Assembly: GCA_028819255.1 (NCBI GenBank)
Contig: JAPPMB010000007.1
Span: 1 to 39,426 of the forward strand
Origin: Bryobacterales bacterium
GTDB taxonomy: Bacteria > Acidobacteriota > Terriglobia > Bryobacterales > UBA6623
Direction of reading: 5' to 3'
Length of the DNA stretch: 39,426 bases
Part shown: positions 17,661 through 25,853 of the stretch, in pieces
Position numbering within the stretch: the stretch's first letter is position 1
Layout of the letters: the number at the start of each line of letters is the position of its first letter
Position numbers and translations under genes: made by a program
Notes under the pieces: model-generated
What the model saw: the letters and a program-made list of their open reading frames with translations, nothing else
Told to the model about the DNA's origin: nothing
Database searches by the model: none

Positions 17661-18044
17661 GATTGGCGAATCCGTCCCCGGCGACTCTTGCCCAACAGGA
17701 TCGCCAGGCCCGCTTCATGCGGGAAAGTCCCGCGGCCGCTTGCCGTCTTCAGCGTAGCAATTGCGGGGAATCCGTCGGAACGGCTCTCTCGGCGTCGGAA
17801 CGGGTCCTCCAGCGCTCCCCCTGCGCCACGCGGTCCGCATCTCGTGCGGGAAACCTGACCGTCCTCGCCCCGAGGGCCGGCCCAGGAACTCGCGCAGCGT
17901 CTTTCCGTGGTCGCACTCGGGGCTTCGCGACAAGAGACGAAGCCGACGCTCCCCATCTTGCGTCCGCGGCCTGCTGAGCGGAAGCATCCGCAGGCGGCCA
18001 GGCAAGGTGGTACTCTGCGACGGGCGCGGGCCTGAAAAGAGCCG
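17661..18044. other. intergenic region (384 bp) between tRNA-Lys and the permease
   Basis: No gene recognised. Contains a 6-bp hairpin GCGGGA/TCCCGC at about 17719-17733 and, presumably, the tRNA promoter and the promoter of the plus-strand cluster; neither could be assigned with confidence. Confidence 0.4.
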
Positions 18045-19391
18045 ATGTCGACGATGCAGCGCAGACTGGGGTTGCTCAATGCCACGACCATCAACATGTC
18101 CAACATGGTCGGGATCGGGCCCTTCATCGCGATCGCGCTCATCCTGAAGACCCTCGGCGGACCGCAGGCCTATCTTGCGTGGGTTGTCGGCACGGTCATC
18201 GCGCTGGCCGACGGGATGGTGGTCGCGGAACTCGGCGCCGCCAAGCCGGCCGCCGGCGGCACCTACGTGTTTCTGCGAGAAGGCTTCGGGTCGAAGACCT
18301 GGGGCCGGATGCTGGCGTTCCTGTTCGTCTGGCAGATTCTGTTCGCCGGTCCGCTGGAGATTGCCAGCGGCAACATCGGACTGGTCCAGTACCTGCGCGT
18401 CTTCCTGCCAGATCTGGGTGAACTGCATGGCAAGTTCCTCGCGGCGGCCATTTGCGCGCTCCTGGTCTACGCGCTGTACCGCCGGATTGACGACATCGCG
18501 AAGCTCATGTTCTGTCTTTGGTCCGTCATGCTGCTGACGACCGGCTGGGTCATCGTCACGGGAATCCTGCACTTCGACCCGGCCCTGGCCTTCGACCTTC
18601 CGGAGAATGCGTTTCGCCTCGACCTTGGATTCCTGCTGAGCCTGGGAGAGGGTTCCGCCGAGGTCCTGTACCTGTTCCTGGGCTACTACCAGGTCTGCTA
18701 TCTCGGCGCCGAGGTCAAGGAGCCGGGCCGCACGATTCCACGCGCGGTCCTGTATTCGATTCTCGCGGTGGCGGCAATCGACGTGGCCATTTCCTTCAGC
18801 TTCATCGGCGTCGTTCCGTGGCGCGACGCAATGGAGTCTCAGTTCCTCGGAGCGCTCTTCATCGAACGGGTCTACGGTCCCTGGGCCGCCAAGGTCCTCG
18901 CGGGCATGATCGTGGTCACGGCCTTCGGGTCCATCTTCGCGCTGCTGCTGGGATACTCGCGGGTTCCGTACGCGGCGGCGCGGGACGGAGTCTTCTTTCG
19001 CCAGCTTGCTGTGCTGCACCCGACCAAGGAGTTTCCGCATCGCTCGCTGCTCCTCATCGGCGCCGGGGCCGCCGCCGCGAGCTTCTTCAGCCTGGACGCC
19101 GTCATCAAGGCCCTGATGGCGGCTCGGATTCTCATCCAGTTCATTGGACACACGATCGCGCTGTTCCTGATCCGAGCCCGTGGGCAGCCGGAGGGAAGGC
19201 CGTTCAGCATGCCCGGCTACCCGCTTCCGGCCATCGTCTCGCTAGTGGGCTATATTTATGTCTTCGTGTCGCTTGGCACCTCCTTCGTGCTGTTCGGCAT
19301 CGGCACGCTGCTGATCGGGGCTGTTGCCTACCTGCTGATCGCGCGGAGACAGCGGGAATGGCCCTTCTACGCCAGGAGCGGGAAGCCCTGA
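18045..19391 (+). CDS. APC-superfamily amino-acid permease
   Basis: A 448-aa inner-membrane transporter with about 12 hydrophobic helices. The first helix carries the APC-type unwound motif GIGPF (NMVGIGPFIAIALIL), followed by conserved KPAAGGTYVFLREGFG and a late LGYSRVPYAAARDGVFF loop, both typical of the amino-acid/polyamine/organocation (APC/LAT) group. It would import amino acids by proton or sodium coupling or exchange; the substrate is not readable. The ATG at 18045 is the only plausible start before the first helix, with a weak purine-rich upstream region. The PIG-L gene begins 17 nt after its stop, so the two probably form an operon: an exported deacetylase or amidase releasing products that the permease brings in (inference). 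Confidence 0.88.
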   Translation: MSTMQRRLGLLNATTINMSNMVGIGPFIAIALILKTLGGPQAYLAWVVGTVIALADGMVVAELGAAKPAAGGTYVFLREGFGSKTWGRMLAFLFVWQILFAGPLEIASGNIGLVQYLRVFLPDLGELHGKFLAAAICALLVYALYRRIDDIAKLMFCLWSVMLLTTGWVIVTGILHFDPALAFDLPENAFRLDLGFLLSLGEGSAEVLYLFLGYYQVCYLGAEVKEPGRTIPRAVLYSILAVAAIDVAISFSFIGVVPWRDAMESQFLGALFIERVYGPWAAKVLAGMIVVTAFGSIFALLLGYSRVPYAAARDGVFFRQLAVLHPTKEFPHRSLLLIGAGAAAASFFSLDAVIKALMAARILIQFIGHTIALFLIRARGQPEGRPFSMPGYPLPAIVSLVGYIYVFVSLGTSFVLFGIGTLLIGAVAYLLIARRQREWPFYARSGKP

Positions 19392-19407
19392 TGGATCCAC
19401 AGACGCC

Positions 19408-20277
19408 ATGAAGGCCGCGCACATCATGCTGCTCCTGCTATTGACGATCCTCGCCATGCAAGCCTCAGCCGAACCCATCCGAGTCATCGCAATCGGTGCG
19501 CACCCGGACGACTGCGACATCAAGGCCGGCGGCATCGCGGCGAAGTACGCCGAGGCGGGCCACAAGGTCAGGTTCGTCTCAGTGACGAACGGAGACGCCG
19601 GCCACCAGGCCGAGGGCGGAGGAATGCTGGCCGCGAGGCGGCGCGAGGAGGCCCGCGAGTCCGGCCGCAGGCTCGGCGTCGAATATCTGGTCCTCGACAA
19701 CCATGACGGGGAGCTGGTGCCCAGCCTGGATGTCCGGCTTCAGCTGATTCGGCAGATCCGCGAATGGGACGCGGACATCGTCATTGCGCCGCGCCCCAAC
19801 GACTACCATCCAGACCACCGATACACCGGCATCCTGGTCCAGGACGCCTCGTACATGGTCACTGTCCCCAACATCGCCAGCGACACGCCCGCGATCCGGA
19901 AGAATCCCCTGTTCCTCTACTTCTCCGACAGGTTCGCAAGTCCGCAGCCGTTCCGGCCGGACATCGTCGTGTCGATCGACGATGTGGTCGAGAAAAAGTA
20001 CGCTGCGCTCGACGCGCACGTCTCCCAGTTCTACGAATGGCTGCCCTGGCATGCCGGCATCCTGGACCAGGTGCCGAGGGATCCCGGAGCCCGCCTCGAA
20101 TGGCTCAAGGCGGCGCGGAGCTTCGCGATCCGCGACGCGTGGCGGGAAGCGGCGCGGGCTCGATACGGGGCCGCCGCCGATCAGATCCGGAACGCCGAGG
20201 CGTTCGAGATCACGGAGTACGGAGCGCAGCCCGAGGAGGCTGAGATCCGGAGGCTTCTGCCGTTCTTTCCCGAGTGA
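19408..20277 (+). CDS. exported PIG-L family N-acetylglucosaminyl deacetylase
   Basis: A 289-aa zinc-dependent deacetylase of the PIG-L (LmbE-like) family. After a signal peptide (MKAAHIMLLLLLTILAMQAS) the metal motif AHPDD appears at residues 31-35 (His32, Asp34 and Asp35), then VRFVSVTNGDAGH, LVLDNHDGEL and, near residues 131-138, NDYHPDHRYTG, which supplies the third zinc His. The family removes acetyl groups from N-acetylglucosamine in phosphatidylinositol, mycothiol and bacillithiol precursors or chito-oligosaccharides. Exported acidobacterial and planctomycete members are assigned to glycan breakdown without a known substrate. It starts 17 nt after the permease stop; the following PSCyt1 gene begins 168 bp later on the same strand. 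Confidence 0.87.
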   Translation: MKAAHIMLLLLLTILAMQASAEPIRVIAIGAHPDDCDIKAGGIAAKYAEAGHKVRFVSVTNGDAGHQAEGGGMLAARRREEARESGRRLGVEYLVLDNHDGELVPSLDVRLQLIRQIREWDADIVIAPRPNDYHPDHRYTGILVQDASYMVTVPNIASDTPAIRKNPLFLYFSDRFASPQPFRPDIVVSIDDVVEKKYAALDAHVSQFYEWLPWHAGILDQVPRDPGARLEWLKAARSFAIRDAWREAARARYGAAADQIRNAEAFEITEYGAQPEEAEIRRLLPFFPE

Positions 20278-20445
20278 ACGGCATCCGCGGGGATCCCGGT
20301 CGCGTCCGCACTGCGCCGCGCCGGACCGAGTCCCGGAGCATGTCTCCTGCCCGCTCCCCGCACTTGTTCCGACACCGCGGCAAGTCGGGTTCGTCGGGCC
20401 AATGCGCTTCCCTCAGGAACGCTTGACGGGTACAATACTGGTGCG

Positions 20446-23400
20446 GTGTTGTGTCAGCCCACCCTCCGGATCCTCGTTGCTGCGCTAGTCGCTGCAGCCG
20501 GGTCGCTGGCTGGGGCGGTCGACTTCCACTCGGACGTGAGGCCGATCTTCTCCGACCGCTGCTACACGTGCCACGGCCCGGACGCTGCGACCAGGATGTC
20601 GACACTGCGTCTCGACACCGAGGAGGGCGCATTCGCCGCCCTCCCGGGGGGCGGATTCGCGGTCGTCCCCGGCAAGCCGGGCGAGAGCCAGCTCATCAAG
20701 CGCGTCGAGAGCGCCGATCCGGCGCGGCGCATGCCGCCCGAGGCTTTCGGCCACCCGCCCTTGGCACCGGAAGAGGTCGCCACGCTGAGGTCGTGGGTGG
20801 AAGAAGGTGCTCCCTGGTCGAGGCACTGGGCCTTCGAGGCGCCTCGCAGTCCGCGGGACGCTGGGGAAGCGTCCTCGGCATGGGCGCGCAATCCGGTTGA
20901 CCGGTTCGTGCTCGCAGGGCTCCGTGAAGCAGGCCTGGAACCTTCCGGTGCGGCGGATCGCCGGACTCTGCTCCGTCGTGCCAGCCTCGACCTGACAGGC
21001 CTGCCGCCGGCTCCGGGAGAGGTCCGGAGCTTCCTCTCCGACGATGGGCCCGGAGCGTATGAACGGGCCGTCGAGCGATTGCTCGCTTCGCCCAGATTCG
21101 GCGAGCGGATGGCGTTCCGGTGGCTGGACGCCGCCCGGTACGCGGACACTAACGGATACCAGAACGACCGAGAGCGCGACATGTGGCGATGGCGGGACTG
21201 GGTCATTGATGCGTTCAACGGCAACATGCCGTTCGACCAGTTCACAGTCGAACAGCTGGCGGGCGACCTGATTCCCAACCCCACGCGCGACCAGCTGATC
21301 GCGACAGGATTCAACCGCAATCACCGCGGCAACGCGGAGAACGGCACCGACCCGGACGAGTACCAGGTCGAGTACGCCGTGGACCGCGTCGAGACGACGG
21401 CGACGGTCTGGCTCGGCCTGACGATGGGCTGCGCCCGCTGCCACGACCACAAGTACGACCCGATCTCGCAGAAGGAGTTCTACGAGTTCTACGCGTACTT
21501 CAACAACGTCGCCGACCGCGGCCGGTACTACAAGTACGGCAACACCCCGCCGATCATCCATGCGCCGACCCGGGAGCAGGCTGATCGTCTGGCTGATCTC
21601 GATCGGCGCATTGCTCAGCTGCACGAGGGCCTGCAGGTTCTGGCGCCGAAAATCGACGAGTCACTGGCTTCCGGCGGCCTCCCCGCCGGCATCGACGGAT
21701 GGGCGCATTCGGACAGGCTGGCGGCCCGCCGCACCTTCGACGAAGCGGGCGTTGCGCCGCGAGGGATCCGCGGTCGCGCGGCGAAGCTCGACGGCCTGCG
21801 GCACTTCAACCTCGGCAACGTGGCGGATCTGGACTTCTACGACGCCTTCACACTCTCCGCCTGGATTCGTCCCGAAGCCGCGACGGGCGGAATCGTGGCC
21901 CGCTACGAGTCCGACGGGCCGAAGGGCTACGGCATGTTTCTGGTCGACGGGAAGCTGCAGCTGCGGGTCGACACGTCAAGCATTTCCGACCGCATGCGCA
22001 TCGAGACGGTCGATCCGGTCCCCCTGGGCGAGTGGATCCATGTGGCGGCGGTGTACGACGGCACGCGCACGACAACCGGGATGGCGCTGTTCGCCAACGG
22101 CAGGCCGGTCGCAGCGGCATCCCTGGTTGACGAGTCCCTGAATTCGACGCAGTCGAAAGCTCCGCTGCGCATCGGCCACGGGCCGGGGCCGACCGACCGG
22201 TTCCGCGGCCTCATCGACGACGCCAGGGCCTACACTCGGGCCCTGAGCGAGGACCAGGTGGCCATGCTCGCAGTGCGGGAAGCCCCGTCGGCCATTGCGG
22301 CGGTGCCCGCTGCGGACCGCACATCCGCCCAGGACCGGAAGCTCCGGCAGGCGTACCTGGAGACGGCGGACTCCGGCAGGGCGGCAGCAGTCTGGAACGA
22401 GCTGCGCGAGCTGCGGCTGGAGCGGGAGGACTTTCTGGACAGCCTGCCGACCGTGATGGTGATGCGGGAACGCGAAGAGGTGCGTCCCACCCACATCCTC
22501 TACCGCGGATCGTTCGACGCCCCCCGCGAGCAGGTCAGCCCGGCTCTGCCGGCCGCACTGCCGCCGCTTCCGCCGAGCCTGCCGAACAACCGGCTCGGGC
22601 TGGCCCGATGGCTGACCGATCCCTCACACCCGCTGACCGCCCGTGTGACCGTGAACCGCATCTGGCAGATGCTCTTCGGTCGCGGAATCGTCTCGACCGT
22701 CGAGGACTTCGGGGCGCAGGGCGCGTCCCCCTCGCACCCGGAACTGCTGGACTGGCTCGCCGCCGAGTTCGTGGACAGCGGCTGGGACGTCAAGAGGCTG
22801 CTGCGGACGATCGTGACGAGTGCGGCCTACCGGCAGTCGTCGAAGGTCTCCCCGCGGGCGCTGGAGCGGGATCCCGAGAACCTCCTCCTCGGCCGCGCGC
22901 CCAGGCAGAGGCTTCCGGCGGAGTCGATCCGCGACCAAGCCCTGTCGATCGCCGGCGTGCTGTCCGCGGAGTCCGGCGGGCCCTCGGTCAAGCCGTACCA
23001 GCCCGGCGGCCTCTGGAAGGAACTGTCGAACTGGGGCGCGTACGAGAACGACCACGGGGACAAGCTCTACCGGCGCAGCCTCTACACGTACTGGAAACGG
23101 ACACTGGGACCGCCGTCGATGCTTGCGTTCGACGCCGCGCCCCGCGAGACCTGCGTGGTCCGCGAGGTCCGAACCAACACGCCGATCCAGGCACTCAACC
23201 TGATGAACGACCCCACCTACACCGAGGCGGCCCGCCTGTACGCCGAGCGGATGCTGCGCGAAGGCGGCCCCAGCGACAAAGAGCGGCTCGACTACGGTTT
23301 TCTGCTCGCGACGGCCAGATTGCCCGGAAGCTCCGAGTCCGGGATTCTCCGGGCGAGCCTCAATCGCTACCGGGACCGCTACAACACGAATCCGGAGGAT

Positions 23401-23526
23401 GCGGAGAGCCTTCTCGCTGCGGGCGAGCATTATCGCGACACCTCGTTTGAGGCTCCCGAGCTGGCCGCCTACGCGGCAGTGGCCAGCATGCTCCTGAATC
23501 TTGACGAGACCATCACGAGGGAATAG
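20446..23526 (+). CDS. exported cytochrome-domain/DUF1549/LamG/DUF1553 protein
   Basis: A 1026-aa secreted multidomain protein. The order is: signal peptide (to about LAGA); PSCyt1 cytochrome-like domain with a CxxCH haem motif at residues 39-43 (CYTCHG); DUF1549 at about 140-360, which contains a second CxxCH (GCARCHDHKYDPI); a LamG/concanavalin-like domain at about 430-605 (FTLSAWIRPEA; GEWIHVAAVYDG; FRGLIDDARAYTRAL); then DUF1553 from about 710 to the end (VTVNRIWQMLFGRGIVST; RRSLYTYWKRT; NDPTYTEAARLYAERML). This architecture is common in Planctomycetes and Solibacter-like Acidobacteria and is always paired with DUF1501, as here (next gene 3 nt downstream). Its function is unproven; redox-linked glycan degradation is the usual proposal. 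The start is GTG at 20446 with no strong ribosome-binding site; GTG at 20451 is out of frame. Confidence 0.9.
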   Translation: MLCQPTLRILVAALVAAAGSLAGAVDFHSDVRPIFSDRCYTCHGPDAATRMSTLRLDTEEGAFAALPGGGFAVVPGKPGESQLIKRVESADPARRMPPEAFGHPPLAPEEVATLRSWVEEGAPWSRHWAFEAPRSPRDAGEASSAWARNPVDRFVLAGLREAGLEPSGAADRRTLLRRASLDLTGLPPAPGEVRSFLSDDGPGAYERAVERLLASPRFGERMAFRWLDAARYADTNGYQNDRERDMWRWRDWVIDAFNGNMPFDQFTVEQLAGDLIPNPTRDQLIATGFNRNHRGNAENGTDPDEYQVEYAVDRVETTATVWLGLTMGCARCHDHKYDPISQKEFYEFYAYFNNVADRGRYYKYGNTPPIIHAPTREQADRLADLDRRIAQLHEGLQVLAPKIDESLASGGLPAGIDGWAHSDRLAARRTFDEAGVAPRGIRGRAAKLDGLRHFNLGNVADLDFYDAFTLSAWIRPEAATGGIVARYESDGPKGYGMFLVDGKLQLRVDTSSISDRMRIETVDPVPLGEWIHVAAVYDGTRTTTGMALFANGRPVAAASLVDESLNSTQSKAPLRIGHGPGPTDRFRGLIDDARAYTRALSEDQVAMLAVREAPSAIAAVPAADRTSAQDRKLRQAYLETADSGRAAAVWNELRELRLEREDFLDSLPTVMVMREREEVRPTHILYRGSFDAPREQVSPALPAALPPLPPSLPNNRLGLARWLTDPSHPLTARVTVNRIWQMLFGRGIVSTVEDFGAQGASPSHPELLDWLAAEFVDSGWDVKRLLRTIVTSAAYRQSSKVSPRALERDPENLLLGRAPRQRLPAESIRDQALSIAGVLSAESGGPSVKPYQPGGLWKELSNWGAYENDHGDKLYRRSLYTYWKRTLGPPSMLAFDAAPRETCVVREVRTNTPIQALNLMNDPTYTEAARLYAERMLREGGPSDKERLDYGFLLATARLPGSSESGILRASLNRYRDRYNTNPEDAESLLAAGEHYRDTSFEAPELAAYAAVASMLLNLDETITRE

Positions 23527-23529
23527 GCC

Positions 23530-24963
23530 ATGAGCGTAGATTCCGCAATCACCCTGACACGCAGGCAACTCTTCGGACGCTCCGCTGGCGGCCTCGGAGT
23601 CGCCGCCCTCGCGAACCTTCTGACAGATGATCTCGGCGCGGCTTCGGGACAGCCCGCCCTCCCTGGGCTTCCGCACCTCACCCCCCGCGCGAAACGGGTG
23701 ATCTACCTCTTCCAGTCGGGCGGCCCGTCGCAGATGGACCTGTTCGATCACAAGCCGGGGCTGCGGGAGCGGCAGGGCACGGAGCTGCCGGACTCGATCC
23801 GCGGAGGCCAGCGGCTCACAGGAATGACGGCGGCGCAGTCCAGCTTCCCGGTCGCGCCGTCAAAGTTCTCGTTCGCGAAGCACGGCGAGTCCGGCCAGGA
23901 GATTGGCGAGCTGCTCCCCCACACGGCCTCCATCGCGGACAGGATCGCGGTCGTGCGGTCCATGCACACCGAGCAGATCAATCATGATCCGGCGATCACC
24001 TTCCTGCAGACCGGCCACCAGCTGGCCGGGCGTCCCAGCCTCGGCTCGTGGCTCTCGTACGGCCTCGGCAGCGAGAGCAGCAGCCTGCCGGCCTTCGTCG
24101 TCATGGTCTCGCAGGGCAGCGGAGGGCAGCCGCTGTACTCCCGGCTGTGGGGAAGCGGCTTCATGCCGACCCGGTACCAGGGAGTGAAATTCCGCGCGGG
24201 CCGCGAGCCCGTCCTGTACCTCAACGATCCCGAGGGGTTCAGCCGACAGGACCGCAGGCACTACCTCAACGACCTGTCCGCGCTCAACCGGGTCCATCTC
24301 GACGAGTTCGGGGATCCGGAGATCGAGAACCGGATCGCCCAGTACGAAATGGCGTATCGCATGCAGGCCTCGGTTCCCGAACTGACGGACCTGTCGTCGG
24401 AACCCGGGCATGTCTTCGACATGTACGGCAAGGACTCGCGCAAGCCCGGGACATTCGCCAGCAACTGTCTGCTGGCCAGGCGTCTGGTCGAGCGCGGAGT
24501 CCGGTGCGTGCAGCTCTTCCACCGCGGCTGGGACCATCACAGCCGGCTGCCGCACAATCTCAGGATCAAGTGCGAACAGACCGATCAGGCGTCCGCGGCC
24601 CTGGTCAAGGACCTCGAGCAGCGCGGCATGCTCGACGACACGCTGGTCGTCTGGGGCGGGGAGTTCGGCCGGACGGTCTACTGCCAGGGAGAACTCACGG
24701 CGGAAACCTACGGCCGGGACCATCACCCGCGATGCTTCTCGATCTGGCTCGCCGGCGGCGGGATCCGGGGCGGCGTGACCCATGGCTCCACCGACGACTA
24801 CTCCTACAACATCACCGAGAACCCGGTCAGCGTCTACGACCTGCACGCGACGATCCTTCACCTGATGGGCGTGGACCACAGGAAGCTGACGTTCAAGTAC
24901 CAGGGAAGGCACTTCCGGCTCACGGACGTGCACGGCGAGGTCGTGAAGCCCTTGCTCGCCTAG
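23530..24963 (+). CDS. Tat-exported DUF1501 protein
   Basis: A 477-aa protein starting 3 nt after the DUF1553 gene, so translationally coupled. A twin-arginine signal (LTRRQLFGRSAGGLGVAAL, Arg11-Arg12) implies folding with a cofactor before export. The body is DUF1501, an alkaline-phosphatase/sulfatase-like fold: IYLFQSGGPSQMDLFDHKP near the N-terminus (with the metal-binding Asp), LFHRGWDHH in the middle, and DTLVVWGGEFGRT with GRDHHPRCFSIW near residues 375-405, where sulfatase-like enzymes place metal ligands. Reaction and substrate are unknown; with the DUF1553 partner it is assumed to process extracellular polymers. Confidence 0.9.
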   Translation: MSVDSAITLTRRQLFGRSAGGLGVAALANLLTDDLGAASGQPALPGLPHLTPRAKRVIYLFQSGGPSQMDLFDHKPGLRERQGTELPDSIRGGQRLTGMTAAQSSFPVAPSKFSFAKHGESGQEIGELLPHTASIADRIAVVRSMHTEQINHDPAITFLQTGHQLAGRPSLGSWLSYGLGSESSSLPAFVVMVSQGSGGQPLYSRLWGSGFMPTRYQGVKFRAGREPVLYLNDPEGFSRQDRRHYLNDLSALNRVHLDEFGDPEIENRIAQYEMAYRMQASVPELTDLSSEPGHVFDMYGKDSRKPGTFASNCLLARRLVERGVRCVQLFHRGWDHHSRLPHNLRIKCEQTDQASAALVKDLEQRGMLDDTLVVWGGEFGRTVYCQGELTAETYGRDHHPRCFSIWLAGGGIRGGVTHGSTDDYSYNITENPVSVYDLHATILHLMGVDHRKLTFKYQGRHFRLTDVHGEVVKPLLA

Positions 24964-25046
24964 GGCCGTGGCGCGGCCCCTGCGGGAGCGTCCCTGCGCG
25001 CAAGCCCATGCCTTCGAACGCAGCCCGTTCGAACGGAGGATCCGTC

Positions 25047-25793
25047 ATGTCGAATGAGAAGCCCGTCGCTCTAGTCACTGGGGCCGGTCGAGGCATCGGC
25101 CGGGGGATCTCTGTCGAGCTGGCCCGGACGCATCGCGTGGTGGGAACCTATCGCGGCAACCTGGAAGCCGCGCTCAGCCTCCAGTCCGAATGCGGGGCGA
25201 CGATCCACCAGCTCGAGGTTGCGAGCCGCGAGAGCCGAAAGAGCGTGATGCGGTTCGTGATGGAGAAGTTCGGACGGCTGGACCTGCTCGTGAACAACGC
25301 CGGCATGGCGCCCCGCGAGCGCAACGACATCCTGGAGGCCACCGAGGAGAGCTTTGCCGAGGTGGTGAACACCAACCTCCGCGGCCCCTACTTCCTAACC
25401 CAGGCTGCCGCGAACGCGATGCTGGAGATCGGGAGGGGCGGAAGGATCGTGTTCGTGACGTCGATCTCCTCCTATACGGCTTCGGTGAACCGCGGGGAGT
25501 ACTGCATCTCGAAGGCCGGGCTGAGCATGGCGTCCCAGCTGTGGGCCGCAAGGCTCGCGCCCGAAGGCATCGGCGTGTTCGAGATCCGTCCGGGCATCAT
25601 CGAAACCGACATGATCAAGCCGGTGCTCGGCATGTATCGGAAGCTGGCGTCGGAGGGCTTGCTGCCGCAGGGGCGGCTCGGTCAGCCCGAGGACGTGGCC
25701 GCGGCGGTCCGGGCAATTGCGGACGGAAAGCTCGACTACTCCGCGGGCCAGGTGCTCGACGTTGACGGCGGCTTCCACCTTCGCACACTCTGA
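25047..25793 (+). CDS. SDR-family oxidoreductase, 3-ketoacyl-reductase-like
   Basis: A 248-aa cytoplasmic short-chain dehydrogenase/reductase. The ATG at 25047 follows a perfect GGAGGA (25035-25040, 6-nt spacing). The Rossmann signature TGAGRGIG is at residues 11-18, NNAG at 83-86, the catalytic Ser near 139, and Tyr152-x3-Lys156 (YCISK). The C-terminus has DYSAGQVLDVDGG. It resembles FabG-type 3-ketoacyl reductases, but SDR substrates are not predictable from these motifs; in this neighbourhood a sugar or sugar-acid dehydrogenase is equally plausible. It lies 83 bp after the DUF1501 gene on the same strand, with a small GC hairpin between them, so it could be in the same operon or separately expressed. 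Confidence 0.88.
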   Translation: MSNEKPVALVTGAGRGIGRGISVELARTHRVVGTYRGNLEAALSLQSECGATIHQLEVASRESRKSVMRFVMEKFGRLDLLVNNAGMAPRERNDILEATEESFAEVVNTNLRGPYFLTQAAANAMLEIGRGGRIVFVTSISSYTASVNRGEYCISKAGLSMASQLWAARLAPEGIGVFEIRPGIIETDMIKPVLGMYRKLASEGLLPQGRLGQPEDVAAAVRAIADGKLDYSAGQVLDVDGGFHLRTL

Positions 25794-25853
25794 GCGTCAG
25801 GGCCGAACTCACCGTGCGTAGGCGCGGGGAACGTGACCTAGAATCTGACGTGT

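Noticed and set aside
20421..20436. TTGACG and TACAAT in front of the PSCyt1 gene as a promoter
   Set aside because: The two hexamers are only 2 bp apart, incompatible with a -35/-10 pair; TACAAT has no other good -35 partner.
24963..24979. GGGCCG/CGGCCC hairpin after DUF1501 as a terminator
   Set aside because: Only 6 bp with no T-tract in very GC-rich DNA; not enough to call.
24048..25046. Extended N-terminus of the SDR frame reaching back into DUF1501
   Set aside because: The upstream part is an off-frame shadow of DUF1501; the GGAGGA site and the Rossmann start fix the gene start at 25047.
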